From NCBI GenBank assembly GCA_945621435.1, contig CALZBR010000021.1:1-41506 (forward strand): a stretch of 41,506 nucleotides of DNA. The letters run 5' to 3'. Positions 7,071-16,283 of the stretch are shown piece by piece; position 1 is the first letter of the stretch, and every line of letters starts with the position of its first letter. This DNA is from an uncultured Lachnospiraceae bacterium. GTDB taxonomy: Bacteria > Bacillota > Clostridia > Lachnospirales > Lachnospiraceae. A program made the position numbers and the translations under genes. The notes beneath the pieces are model-generated. The model had not been told where the DNA came from. It saw only the letters and a program-made list of their open reading frames with translations, and searched no databases.

Positions 7071-9737
7071 CTACTTCCTTAACACAAATTCCAGCTGACT
7101 GATGAACTCTTCGTATTTTTCCAGGAAGAGCGGGAGATGTACCCTGATAAAATCGTATTCTTTATTCCGGGATGCATGCTCCAGTTTTTCGGCAAAGCTG
7201 CCCAGACGGGTATGACCGATATTGTTCATCTGCCCCTTGATTCCGTGTATCAGGACAGTAAATTCCTCGTGTTTATCTTCCTCAAAGAGGACCTGCAGCC
7301 GTGCGGTCTGTTCTTTGCCCAGCTCTGTCTGTAACTGCAGGATTTCCAGAAAATTGTTCTCATCTCCGCCACATCTTTCCATACCCAGATCATAATCCAG
7401 TTCCCGGGCATACACGGAGAGCGTTCCGCGGATGTCTGTCATTAAAGTATTCATTCGTTCCCCTGAGACAACATTTTTCCCGGCTTCCTTTTGACTCCCA
7501 TCTGTTTTTTCGTAAACATATCTATCCTGAGGAACAAAGGTGGTAAGTATATTTTCCAGTATAGGGAAGCTTATGGGTTTGCTGAGATATTCATCAAAGC
7601 CTTCCTCCATCAGTTTTTCCCTGGTGCCGGAGATGGCATTTGCTGTGAGAACGATTATTTTGGCAATTCCGCCCGGAGCGTAATGAGAGGATAGCCTGCG
7701 AATCTGATTCATTGCTTCAATGCCATTCATTCCGGGCATCATCTGATCCATGAATATCAGTTCATAATCCTTTTGCCTGCACAGCTCCACGGCCTGCTGA
7801 CCACTGGAGGCCGTGGCAACATGCAGACCATAATATTCAAAGATTCCGGTAATAACCTTGAGGTTGATCAGATTGTCATCTACAACCAGTACATCGGTGT
7901 CCCTGATCTTTAATTTATTGGTATTGAGAGCACTGGTCTGTGCGGAAGAATTCGCAGTGAACTCTTCCATGGGAGAGGCATCCACAATTCTTTGAGGAAG
8001 TTTTATGGTAAATGTGGTGCCTTTTCCATAGGTACTCTTCACATCCACGGTTCCGCCCATCAGTTCCAGATATCCGTGTACGATGGCAAGACCAAGACCG
8101 GTACCTTCGATGTCTTTATTTTTCTTTTGGTCAAACTGAGAGAAGCTGTCAAAGAGGTGCTCCATGGCACTCTCTTTAATGCCGATACCGGTATCGGCAA
8201 CAACAAACTGCAAAGTAATACTGTCCTGATTCCGGCTCGGAATTTTTACAAGACAGGTCACTCCGCCTTCTCTTGTGTACTTGACCGCATTGTTCAATAC
8301 ATTGATTAAAATGCTGCGAATTCGGGTCTTATCTCCGTACAGTACACTGGGAAGAGAAGGATCCACCTCCATGATGAAGCGCAGTCCTTTCTTTTTAGCC
8401 TGGATACTGATGATGTGGTAGACATCCTGATAAAGCGAATTCGTATAATAATCTTCTTCCACCAATTCCATTTTGCCGGATTCCAGCTTGGAAATATCCA
8501 GAATGTCGTTGATGACGGCTAAGAGGTTCTGGCAGGACAGCTTGATATCGGAGACATAGTCTCGCACGATGGTGGAAATATCCTGCTTCAGTACCAGCTC
8601 CGAGAAGCCCATGATGGCGTTCATGGGGGTGCGAATCTCATGGGACATGCTGGCCAGGAAGGTACTCTTGGCCATATTGGCTGCTTCTGCCTCCTTCTTG
8701 GCTTCTTCCAGACGCTGAATATACTTCATGCGCTCGGACAAATCATTCACAATGATGATATAGCCCATGATGTCAAGATAACGGTCATGAATCTTACTGA
8801 TGGAAATATTACAGATGATACCGTTGCGTGTACAGAGGACATCCATATCCTGATGATTCTGTTCAAAGCTGTAGGCGTCCCGCTCCTTCAGATCAAAGAG
8901 CTGGTTCAGACTGCAGGGAGTCTCAGAAAGTGTCTCCTGCTCCAGTCCGAAAAATTCAGCCGCCGAGTCGTTAATAATCTGAAGTGTTCTCTGGGCATCA
9001 TAGACAAGCACAGGCATGGAGAGAGAGTAGTATATATAGCTGGACATGTTTTTGATATTGATTTTGGAGCGGTTGTCCGCACGCAGGGCATAGTAGAGCG
9101 CCAGGGTGCCTACGAGCTGCATCAGTGTACTTCCGGGGATTGCGGCAAGGCCCAGCAGAGGCAATACGGTATCCAGAACCATACCGAAGATCACAAGGGA
9201 GGTTACAAGCAGAAGATTTCTTCCAAGGGCTTTGATACGCCTTGACTTGGAAAATTTTATCATATAGATAGCCAGTCCCAGTGTGATGATTCCGAACAGG
9301 ACGGAATAGCCGGTATAGAGATTGTTGATAAGTCCCGGCTTGAAATTATAGGTCATTCCCTGTTCGCCCATGTAATATACAGCCTGGTCTCTCCGGATAA
9401 GTAGAAAATACAGAGGGATACAGGCGGCCGCAAAGCCGTGGAAAAAGAATCTGGTATGTCGTGGAACCTCTGAGAGATAGCAGACCAGAATAAGGGAAGA
9501 AAAAAGATAAATAAATGTACCTGCGAGACCGATGCTGCGGCAGTAATAGGCGGTTTCCGGGTCAGTCTGGGCAAAAAGCTCGCCAAAGCCAAGACTCCAT
9601 ATGCCGCTGCCCACACACTGCAGGGCAAAAAGCTTGTTTACGGAAGATTTCCAGTCCTTGGATAATAGTATTTTTATGGCGGCATACAAAGCATAGATAC
9701 CGCCCACAAATAAGACTCGTGTGACTAAAACATTCAT
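7071..9737 (-). CDS. Hybrid sensor histidine kinase with 7-TM input, PAS, receiver and HPt domains
   Basis: 888 residues, start supported by GAAGGAG. Order of domains: about seven membrane helices (residues 1-225) resembling the histidine-kinase N-terminal 7TM input module; a PAS-like domain (about 230-340); HisKA with phospho-acceptor H366 in FLASMSHEIRTPMNA; an ATPase domain with NVLNNAVKYTREGG, DTGIGI and GTGLGLAI; a receiver domain with VLVVDDN and phospho-acceptor D664 in FMDQMMPGMNG; and a C-terminal HPt domain with H831 in LIHGIKGQ. It thus has a complete internal His-Asp-His relay. No separate response regulator lies next to it, so the output partner is unknown. It is convergent with truA. 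Confidence 0.93.
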   Translation of the reverse strand: MNVLVTRVLFVGGIYALYAAIKILLSKDWKSSVNKLFALQCVGSGIWSLGFGELFAQTDPETAYYCRSIGLAGTFIYLFSSLILVCYLSEVPRHTRFFFHGFAAACIPLYFLLIRRDQAVYYMGEQGMTYNFKPGLINNLYTGYSVLFGIITLGLAIYMIKFSKSRRIKALGRNLLLVTSLVIFGMVLDTVLPLLGLAAIPGSTLMQLVGTLALYYALRADNRSKINIKNMSSYIYYSLSMPVLVYDAQRTLQIINDSAAEFFGLEQETLSETPCSLNQLFDLKERDAYSFEQNHQDMDVLCTRNGIICNISISKIHDRYLDIMGYIIIVNDLSERMKYIQRLEEAKKEAEAANMAKSTFLASMSHEIRTPMNAIMGFSELVLKQDISTIVRDYVSDIKLSCQNLLAVINDILDISKLESGKMELVEEDYYTNSLYQDVYHIISIQAKKKGLRFIMEVDPSLPSVLYGDKTRIRSILINVLNNAVKYTREGGVTCLVKIPSRNQDSITLQFVVADTGIGIKESAMEHLFDSFSQFDQKKNKDIEGTGLGLAIVHGYLELMGGTVDVKSTYGKGTTFTIKLPQRIVDASPMEEFTANSSAQTSALNTNKLKIRDTDVLVVDDNLINLKVITGIFEYYGLHVATASSGQQAVELCRQKDYELIFMDQMMPGMNGIEAMNQIRRLSSHYAPGGIAKIIVLTANAISGTREKLMEEGFDEYLSKPISFPILENILTTFVPQDRYVYEKTDGSQKEAGKNVVSGERMNTLMTDIRGTLSVYARELDYDLGMERCGGDENNFLEILQLQTELGKEQTARLQVLFEEDKHEEFTVLIHGIKGQMNNIGHTRLGSFAEKLEHASRNKEYDFIRVHLPLFLEKYEEFISQLEFVLRK

Positions 9738-9765
9738 CAGAATTCTCCTTCAAATAGCTGTTTAT

Positions 9766-9794
9766 AGTATATAATTTTCGACAAAATATTTCAA
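9766..9794 (-). promoter_or_regulatory. Promoter of the hybrid kinase gene
   Basis: On the minus strand, TTGAAA (9794-9789) and TATACT (9771-9766) are separated by 17 bases and lie about 30 bases upstream of the kinase start codon. Confidence 0.6.
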
Positions 9795-9861
9795 TCCATT
9801 TCGGAATTTGATAAGAATTGTCATTACAATATTATCGGAAGAAGCCCGGAACGAAACATGG

Positions 9862-9890
9862 TTGAGTTTTTCTATAAATTGAGATATAAT
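9862..9890 (+). promoter_or_regulatory. Promoter of the chemoreceptor gene
   Basis: TTGAGT at 9862-9867 and TATAAT at 9885-9890 with a 17-base spacer. The leader to the ATG at 9994 is about 95 bases, GC-rich in its first part, with no recognised riboswitch. Confidence 0.65.
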
Positions 9891-9993
9891 TAATATAAGT
9901 CAACGCGGGCGACGCCGAAAGCACCACAGGACATTCTGTTCCAATGACAAACAGACAGCCTGCGGACAGATAAAGTTAAAAGGAGAGGAACAA

Positions 9994-12030
9994 ATGTTAA
10001 AAAATCAGAAACTGAGTACCAGTATTACCTTGCTGATTACAGTCATCGTCGGAGCATGTATGATGATGCTGTTTTTTATGTCGAATTCCAACATGACCTC
10101 CGCTACGAAGGATGCAGCGAAGGACAGTATGGAAACATCCCTGAATGCGAAGATTCAGATTATCAATCAATATACGGACAGCGCCGAAAAGGTGTTGATT
10201 GCCTTTAGTCAGAGCGGTGAGCTCAACGCCTTTGTCAGAAATCCCTCTGACGCCGATTTAAAGAAAGCTGCCCAGGAGTACAATGAGCGGTACTATGCGG
10301 CTATCGGCAACTGGGAGGGGATATACCTGGATACCTGGGATTCTACGGTCATTACCCATTCCAATCCCAATGTACCGGGAATGGTGATGCGTCAGGGTGA
10401 TTCCCTGAAATCATAGCAGGATAGTATTCTGGCTGCCGATGGTGTTGAGAATGTAGGTATTTTGGAATCTCCGGCATCCGGTCAGATTGTAATGTCCATG
10501 TATTATCCGATTTATGACGGGAAGACACCGGTGGGCTTTGTGGGCGGTGCCAAGCTTGTGGATGAGCTGGGGGTTTTATTGGATGAATCCGTGATTGAGG
10601 GAATGGAACACGCTACCTATTCACTGATTAATCTGAAAAACAATACCTATATCTTTGACAGCAATGCAGAGCTGGTGAGAACGGAGGTTACCGATCCCCA
10701 GATACTAAGCATAATCGAAGATATCAATGCCGGGAAGGCAGAGGGCAATAAGGAATATACCGGAGAGGACGGCAAGGACTATTTTGCGGTATATACCCAT
10801 ATGGCCGATAAGAACTGGGCATTGGTGATCAAGGATGAGACACAGGAGATCTACGCCACAGCGATTCGTAATAGGACCGTACTCGGTGGAGCGTGTGTAT
10901 TGGCACTGGTGTTGATTGTCGGCATTTCATTTGTTGCAATCCGCCTCAGTGTGCGTCCTCTGAACCGTGTTGTACATACAATCGAACAGCTCAAGGATCT
11001 GGAGCTGTCAGAGGATGAAGGAATCAAGGATTATGTGGGAAGAAAAAGTGAAGTGGGACTGCTGGCAAGTGCAGTGGATACCCTGTCCGGTGTCTTCCGC
11101 GAGATAGTGAATACACTGAATGAATGCTCTGAATCCCTGATTGACAGCTCCAATACCATGTCTGTCACATCCAAGGATTTGATGGAAAGTATAGAAAACA
11201 ATGCAGCGACAACGGAAGAGCTCTCCGCAAGCATTATCAATACCAATGCATCCATCGATGCTGTTACCGGCGAAATCTCACGAATGAATGATATGGTTGC
11301 CAACATTGAGGATAAGGTTCGTGACGGTAATGTGAAGAGCAGTCATCTCATAGAGACGGCAGATGCCATGAGAAAGCTGGCAGATGAAACCCTCATCGGC
11401 AATAGCAATAAGATCGAGAAAACCAAGGCAGACATTGAGACAGCCATGGAGAATCTGCAGGCATTGTCCAAGATTAACGGAATGGCTACGCAGATTCTTG
11501 ATATCACCAGTCAGACCAATCTTTTGTCTCTGAACGCATCCATTGAGGCGGCAAGGGCAGGAGAGGCAGGAAGAGGATTTGCTGTTGTGGCAGGGGAGAT
11601 AGGAAGTCTTGCCGAGAGCTCATCCAAGACAGTAAATGAAATTCAGACCATTTGTGCGGAAGCAAATCAGAGTATCCAGAGCGTTCGGGCATGCTTTGAG
11701 GATGTTGTGGCGTTCATGGAAAGTGACGTATCCAAGCAGTTCAAGGAATTTGCGGATATGGCGAAGGAATACGGACAGGCGGTCGGAGAGATTCGGAAGG
11801 CCATTACTTCCATTGAGGAAACGTCCTCAATGTTTAGTGAATCGGTTGAGAGTATTAACAGACAGGTGGATGTTGTAAGTGCCGCCTCCGGTGATAATGA
11901 AGCAGGTGTGGAGGATATTATTGAGAAGAATAATGCAACTACATCTACTGCGGACGAAATTATCAGGATTGCCAATGATAACCAGAACAATGCAAACGCG
12001 ATCAGGAATATCGTGGAACGGTTTCACTAG
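9994..12030 (+). pseudogene. Methyl-accepting chemotaxis protein, interrupted by an in-frame TAG
   Basis: The reading frame runs from 9994 to 12030 (678 codons) with one internal stop, TAG at 10414-10416 (codon 141). Both sides stay in the same frame and join into a normal chemoreceptor: N-terminal membrane helix (about 10-30), extracellular dCache-like sensor (about 40-300) spanning the stop, second membrane helix near 300-325, HAMP-like linker, and cytoplasmic signalling domain with the hairpin tip [30 protein letters not shown]. Related receptors usually carry a hydrophobic residue at the stop position, so a TTG-to-TAG change would explain it. As read, only a truncated sensor is made unless the stop is suppressed. 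No che genes are nearby. Confidence 0.85.
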
Positions 12031-12057
12031 TGCAGAGATAGAAAAATAATATATTAA

Positions 12058-12094
12058 ACCACCATCCACAGGATTTGTGGATGGTGGTTTTTTT
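12058..12094 (+). terminator. Intrinsic terminator after the chemoreceptor gene
   Basis: AACCACCATCCACA pairs with TGTGGATGGTGGTT across a short loop, followed by a T-run. This is a very strong stem just after the TAG stop at 12028-12030. Confidence 0.9.
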
Positions 12095-12102
12095 GTGTTG
12101 GT

Positions 12103-12119
12103 TATAAGAAGGGCTTATG
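12103..12119 (+). promoter_or_regulatory. Dyad operator upstream of metNIQ
   Basis: TATAAG-AAGGG-CTTATG has a 5-base centre and matches the dyad upstream of cysK at 16349-16365. ATAAG-N5-CTTAT contains the T-N11-A spacing typical of LysR-type regulator boxes. It lies 21 bases upstream of the -35 box, a position that suits an activator. Confidence 0.6.
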
Positions 12120-12140
12120 ACAAGTTCTAATATTTGAGTA

Positions 12141-12171
12141 TTGGACGAAAGCTATCGGATATGATTATAAT
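12141..12171 (+). promoter_or_regulatory. metNIQ promoter
   Basis: TTGGAC at 12141-12146 and TATAAT at 12166-12171 with a 19-base spacer. The long spacer would make it weak alone, which fits the need for an activator bound at the upstream dyad. Confidence 0.6.
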
Positions 12172-12197
12172 AGCAACAACACGAAAGGAGGTATCCG

Positions 12198-13112
12198 ATG
12201 GCGCAAATCAGATTAAACAAGGTGACGAAACGCTTTGAAGATGTAGTGGCATTGAAGGATGTCAGCCTGAGCATTGAGCAGGGGGAGATTTTCGGAATCA
12301 TCGGTATGAGCGGTGCAGGCAAGAGTACCTTGGTTCGATGTTTGAATTATCTGGAGAAGCCCACAGGCGGCGAGGTCGAAATCGAGGGAGTTATCCTGGG
12401 AGAGCTGAGCGAAAAGGAGCTTCGGAAAAAGAGAAAAAGTATTGCCATGATCTTCCAGCATTTCAATCTGCTGATGCAGAAGAATGCGGTTGACAATGTG
12501 GCATTTCCCCTCAGAATACAGGGTGTCCGTAAAAGAGAGGCAAGAGAGCAGGCCTTGGAGTATTTAAAGGTGGTAGGACTCACGGAGAAAGCAAAGGCTT
12601 ATCCGTCAAAGCTCTCCGGGGGACAAAAGCAGCGGGTAGCCATTGCAAGAGCCCTGGCTTCAAAGCCCCACATCCTGCTTTGCGATGAAGCCACCAGTGC
12701 CCTGGATCCCCAGACCACCCAGTCCATTCTGGAACTGCTGAAGGGAATCAACAGACAATACGGAATCACCATCGTCATGATTACCCATCAGATGGAAGTG
12801 ATTCAGAAGATATGCCACAGAGTAGCCATCATTGAAAACGGCGAGGTGGCGGAGGAAGGAACGGTGGAGAAGGTGTTCCGGCATCCGGAGTCGGAGGCTG
12901 GCAGGAAATTGATTCTGAAGGAGCAGCTCAGGGAAGGAAAGGAACCGATCAATATACTCTATGCCAATACCCGTGATGTGAACGGTACGGCAAAGGGGGA
13001 AATGATACTTGGAGTATCAGATCAGTCAAAAGAAAGCGTAATACAATATCTGCGGGACAGAAATCTGACAGTATGGGAGGTGGATGATGATGTGGACAAA
13101 ACAGGTGCTTGA
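12198..13112 (+). CDS. metN: Methionine ABC transporter ATP-binding protein MetN
   Basis: 304 residues. It is the ATPase of the high-affinity methionine importer MetNIQ. The ABC domain shows Walker A GMSGAGKST, signature LSGGQKQR, Walker B LLCDEATSALDP and switch His in MITHQM. The C-terminal part (about residues 245-304, with MILGVSDQSKESVIQYL) is a shortish NIL domain, which senses intracellular methionine and inhibits transport in known MetN proteins. AAAGGAGG lies upstream of the ATG. Its 3' end overlaps metI by about 29 bases, indicating translational coupling. Confidence 0.93.
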   Translation: MAQIRLNKVTKRFEDVVALKDVSLSIEQGEIFGIIGMSGAGKSTLVRCLNYLEKPTGGEVEIEGVILGELSEKELRKKRKSIAMIFQHFNLLMQKNAVDNVAFPLRIQGVRKREAREQALEYLKVVGLTEKAKAYPSKLSGGQKQRVAIARALASKPHILLCDEATSALDPQTTQSILELLKGINRQYGITIVMITHQMEVIQKICHRVAIIENGEVAEEGTVEKVFRHPESEAGRKLILKEQLREGKEPINILYANTRDVNGTAKGEMILGVSDQSKESVIQYLRDRNLTVWEVDDDVDKTGA

Positions 13113-13746
13113 AATGATATGGCAGGGCGTTTTGGAAACCTTATATATGACCGGGCTTTCCACGTTTTTCGGATATGTGCTGGGACTTCCTCTGGGAATC
13201 ATCCTTGCGATTACGGATAAAACCGGAATTTGTCCCAACCGGTTCCTGTACCGGACGCTGGATATCGTGGTCAACATATTGAGAAGTATTCCCTTCCTCA
13301 TTTTGTTGATCCTGCTGATACCCTTCACCAGATTGCTGGTGGGAAGAAGCTATGGCTCCACCGCTACCGTTGTTCCCCTGGTGGTTGCGGCAGCACCCTT
13401 TATCGCCAGAATGGTGGAGAGCTCCGTAAAGGAGGTGGATGCCGGAGTGATTGAAGCAGCCAGAAGCATGGGGGCAGGAACCTTTACCATCATTACAAGG
13501 GTGATGCTGGTGGAGGCCAGAACGTCCATCGTGGCAGGAGTCACCATTGCCCTGGGAACCATCCTTGGCTATTCGGCGATGGCCGGAACGGTGGGCGGAG
13601 GCGGTCTGGGAGACATCGCAGTCCGTTACGGTTATTACAGATATGAGGAAGGAATCATGTTTGTCACAGTGATATTGCTCATTGTATTGGTTCAGATTTT
13701 CCAGCTTACGGGCATGAAGCTGGCGGCACGGATCAATCATAAGTAG
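13084..13746 (+). CDS. metI: Methionine ABC transporter permease MetI
   Basis: 220 residues, about five membrane segments, the usual size for MetI. The permease EAA-type loop is visible as EVDAGVIEAARSMGAGTFTII, and the family block GYSAMAGTVGGGGLGDIAVRYGYYRY is conserved. Three consecutive ATG codons (13084, 13087, 13090) follow GGGAGG at 13075-13080, so the exact start could be any of them; the later two have better spacing. It overlaps metN and is followed by metQ after 64 bases. The stop is TAG. Confidence 0.93.
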   Translation: MMMWTKQVLEMIWQGVLETLYMTGLSTFFGYVLGLPLGIILAITDKTGICPNRFLYRTLDIVVNILRSIPFLILLILLIPFTRLLVGRSYGSTATVVPLVVAAAPFIARMVESSVKEVDAGVIEAARSMGAGTFTIITRVMLVEARTSIVAGVTIALGTILGYSAMAGTVGGGGLGDIAVRYGYYRYEEGIMFVTVILLIVLVQIFQLTGMKLAARINHK

Positions 13747-13810
13747 AAAACAAAATAAGTAAACCAACAGAAAGCTAATAAAATATAACAGAAAGAGAGA
13801 GGAAAAGATT

Positions 13811-14644
13811 ATGAAAAAGAACATTTTAGCAAAGAGAATTTTAGGAGTAGTTTTAACCGGAGCATTGACATTGGCAACCCTCACCGGCTGCGGAGCAGAC
13901 AAGGAAAAGGATTCCAAGGTAATTAAGATTGCGGCTTCCCCCACACCTCATTCGGAGATACTGGAACAGGCAAAGCCCATCCTTGCAGAGAAAGGCTACG
14001 ACCTGCAGATTACGGTGTTTGACGATTACGTAATTCCCAACGAGGTGGTGGAGAGCGGAGAGTTTGATGCAAACTATATTCAACATATTCCCTATCTGAA
14101 CAGCTTTAATGAGGAAAAGGGAACACATATTGTAAGCGTGGGTGAGATTCACTATGAGCCCTTCGGAATTTATTCGGGTACCAAGAAGAGCCTGGCTGAC
14201 ATCGCTGACGGAGATACCATTGCAGTACCCAATGATACCACCAACGAGGCGAGAGCACTTCTTCTCCTGCAGGCCAATGGAATTATCAAGCTGAAGGACG
14301 GTGCCGGACTGACCGCAACAGTGAATGATATTGTTGAGAACCCTCACAATATTGTGATTAAGGAGCTGGAGGCAGCCCAGGTGTCCAGAGTGGTAGGGGA
14401 GGTACCCTATGTGGTACTGAACGGTAACTATGCACTGGCAGCAGGCTTTGTGGTAAGCAGGGATGCACTGGCCTATGAAAGTCCTGACTCCGAAGCTGCC
14501 GTAACCTATGTCAATATCATCGCCGTCAAGGAAGGCAACGAGAACAACGAAGGTATTAAGGAACTGGTGGAGATCTTAAAGTCTGAAGAGATTCAAAAGT
14601 TCATCACCGAAAAATACGAGGGGGCAGTGATTCCCTTCAAGTAA
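13811..14644 (+). CDS. metQ: Methionine-binding lipoprotein MetQ
   Basis: 277 residues. It has a lipoprotein signal peptide with lipobox LTGC (Cys at about residue 26), then an NLPA/MetQ substrate-binding domain. Family blocks are IKIAASPTPHSEIL, ANYIQHIPYLNSFN, IAVPNDTTNEARALLLLQ and GNYALAAGF. It binds methionine at the outer face of the membrane and delivers it to MetI. It is the last gene of metNIQ. The gap behind it holds a hairpin (CAATTCC / GGAATTG) without a T-run, which belongs to the larger palindrome described separately. Confidence 0.95.
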   Translation: MKKNILAKRILGVVLTGALTLATLTGCGADKEKDSKVIKIAASPTPHSEILEQAKPILAEKGYDLQITVFDDYVIPNEVVESGEFDANYIQHIPYLNSFNEEKGTHIVSVGEIHYEPFGIYSGTKKSLADIADGDTIAVPNDTTNEARALLLLQANGIIKLKDGAGLTATVNDIVENPHNIVIKELEAAQVSRVVGEVPYVVLNGNYALAAGFVVSRDALAYESPDSEAAVTYVNIIAVKEGNENNEGIKELVEILKSEEIQKFITEKYEGAVIPFK

Positions 14645-14650
14645 ACAATT

Positions 14651-14827
14651 CCATTTTCGGAATTGTGTTCCTTCCCTTAAGACCTGAATGTCTGATTGCA
14701 GACCCGCTCTCGCTTGGGATTTCGCGTAGCGGTACATAAGGTCCTACAATACAGGACCTAAGTACCGACGCTCAATACAGTCTTCAACAGACACACAGGT
14801 CTTGCGGGAACACAATTCTGAAAAGGG
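14651..14827. repeat. 177-nt long imperfect palindrome between metQ and the LysR gene
   Basis: The two halves of this gap pair over nearly their full length. Outer arms: GGAATTGTGTTCC (14659-14671) with GGAACACAATTCT (14808-14820). Middle arms: AAGACCTG with CAGGTCTT, and TGTCTG with CAGACA. Inner arms: GGTAC (14731-14735) with GTACC, and AGGTCCT with AGGACCT around a small loop near 14747-14752. No ORF is present. It could be a structured RNA, an operon-end stabiliser, or a non-autonomous mobile element of the MITE/palindrome type. I do not recognise the family. Confidence 0.6.
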
Positions 14828-14840
14828 AAATAAACAATAA

Positions 14841-14869
14841 TTGCCCGAGTAGAAATGCAGTGCTATACT
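14841..14869 (+). promoter_or_regulatory. Promoter of the LysR-type gene
   Basis: TTGCCC at 14841-14846 and TATACT at 14864-14869 with a 17-base spacer, 40 bases upstream of the start codon. Confidence 0.6.
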
Positions 14870-14908
14870 GTAAGTAAATAATTTCTCAAAGAAACGGCAG
14901 GAAAAGAG

Positions 14909-15805
14909 ATGACACTGACACAGCTACAGTATGCAGTAACCATTGCAAAAACAAAGTCCATGAATCAGGCAGCCAATGAATTGTTTGTGTCCCAGCCCGC
15001 CTTATCCGGGGCGATGAAAGAACTGGAGGAGGAGCTGGGTACACAGCTTTTTATCCGCAATAACAGGGGAATCGTGATTACCACGGAGGGAGAGGAATTC
15101 TTAAGCTATGCCAGACAGATGGTGGAGCTGGGCAATCTGGTGGAGGAACGATTCGTCAATAAGTCCATCACAAGGAAAAAGTTCAGCGTATCCATGCAGC
15201 ATTATACCTTTGCGGTGGAAGCCTTTATCGAGCTTGCAAAGAAGTTTTCCATCGGGGAATACGAGCTGGCGGTACATGAGACCAAGACCCATGAAGTGAT
15301 TGAAAACGTGAAGAATTACCGAAGTGAAATCGGCGTACTGTACATCAATTCCTTCAACGAAAAAGCCATACGTAAGATTCTGGAGGAGGCGGAGCTGGAA
15401 TTTATTCCTTTGTATGATTGCGGAATATGCGTATATCTGAGCAGCAGTCATCCCCTTGCCGATCGGGAAAAAATAACCATGGAGGAATTGGCAGAGTATC
15501 CCTGCTTATCCTTTGAGCAGGGCGACAGGAATTCCTTCTATTTTGCCGAAGAAGTCCTGAGTACCCTGGAATACAAACAGATTATCAAGGCAGATGACAG
15601 GGCAACGATGCTGAATCTGATGACCGGTCTGAATGGCTATACCTTATGCAGCGGAATCATCTGTGAGAATTTAAACGGCAGCTTTCATGTATCCGTTCCC
15701 CTGGACACGGAGGACACCATGACAATCGGCTATATCAAACGGAAGAATATCCCCTTAAGCTTGCTTGGCAGGGAGTATATTGAGATTCTGAAGAGATATA
15801 AGTGA
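14909..15805 (+). CDS. LysR-type transcriptional regulator, probably of sulfur/methionine genes
   Basis: 298 residues, standard LysR length. The N-terminal winged HTH covers about residues 1-60 (MTLTQLQYAVTIAKTKSMNQ, AANELFVSQPALSGAMKELE), followed by a linker helix and a substrate-binding effector domain to the end. AGGAAAAGAG precedes the ATG. It lies between metNIQ and the cysK cluster. The T-N11-A dyads upstream of metN and cysK have the architecture of LysR sites, so I infer that this protein activates both. The effector is unknown; O-acetylserine or O-acetylhomoserine would be the known precedent for cysteine regulators. Confidence 0.88.
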   Translation: MTLTQLQYAVTIAKTKSMNQAANELFVSQPALSGAMKELEEELGTQLFIRNNRGIVITTEGEEFLSYARQMVELGNLVEERFVNKSITRKKFSVSMQHYTFAVEAFIELAKKFSIGEYELAVHETKTHEVIENVKNYRSEIGVLYINSFNEKAIRKILEEAELEFIPLYDCGICVYLSSSHPLADREKITMEELAEYPCLSFEQGDRNSFYFAEEVLSTLEYKQIIKADDRATMLNLMTGLNGYTLCSGIICENLNGSFHVSVPLDTEDTMTIGYIKRKNIPLSLLGREYIEILKRYK

Positions 15806-15806
15806 G

Positions 15807-16238
15807 TTATATATGATAAGTAAAGTCGGAAACCTGACGGTTGATGATGTCCTCCAGGGTGATGCCGTCCAGATATTGGAGAATCCGTTCGTACAAGCCT
15901 TTATAGATTGGCAGGGTTAAGCAATCCTCGCACTTGTCGCAAAGGTTGGGGCAGTCATCCATACAGCTCACAGGTGTCAGACTTCCTTCGGCACTTTCGA
16001 GAATCTCCCGGACAGTGACTTCGGAGGGCTCCTTTGCCAGCATGTATCCGCCCAGATGTCCCTTGTTTGCCTTTAGCAGATTACCTCTGCTCAGAAAGGG
16101 AATGATCTGCTCCAGATATTTTTTAGACAGATCCTGCCTCTCGGAGATGTCCTTCAGGGCAATGTAGCCTTCGTTGTAGTGCTGGGCCAGGTCGATCATC
16201 ATACGGAGCGAATAACGACCGCGGGTGGATATTTTCAT
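15807..16238 (-). CDS. Rrf2-family transcriptional regulator with a cysteine cluster
   Basis: 143 residues. The N-terminal winged helix (MKISTRGRYSLRMMIDLA, DISERQDLSKKYLEQII, KGHLGGYMLAK) is clear Rrf2. The family includes the Fe-S sensor IscR and the cysteine regulator CymR. Residues 92-106 carry five cysteines (C92, C96, C100, C103, C106) in the place where IscR-type members bind an Fe-S cluster; CymR lacks such a cluster. Fe-S sensing is therefore more likely than CymR-type partnering, although the cysK neighbourhood keeps a CymR-like role possible. AAAGGAGA precedes the ATG. It is convergent with the LysR gene with a 1-base gap, and has a large palindrome upstream. Confidence 0.88.
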   Translation of the reverse strand: MKISTRGRYSLRMMIDLAQHYNEGYIALKDISERQDLSKKYLEQIIPFLSRGNLLKANKGHLGGYMLAKEPSEVTVREILESAEGSLTPVSCMDDCPNLCDKCEDCLTLPIYKGLYERILQYLDGITLEDIINRQVSDFTYHI

Positions 16239-16283
16239 AAGCGGGTCTCCTTTCGGAAAATAATATATTCTACCATAAACAGA

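Noticed and set aside
12031..12197. SAM riboswitch or T-box upstream of metN
   Set aside because: No SAM-I core, no T-box sequence, and the leader after the promoter is only about 20-25 bases.
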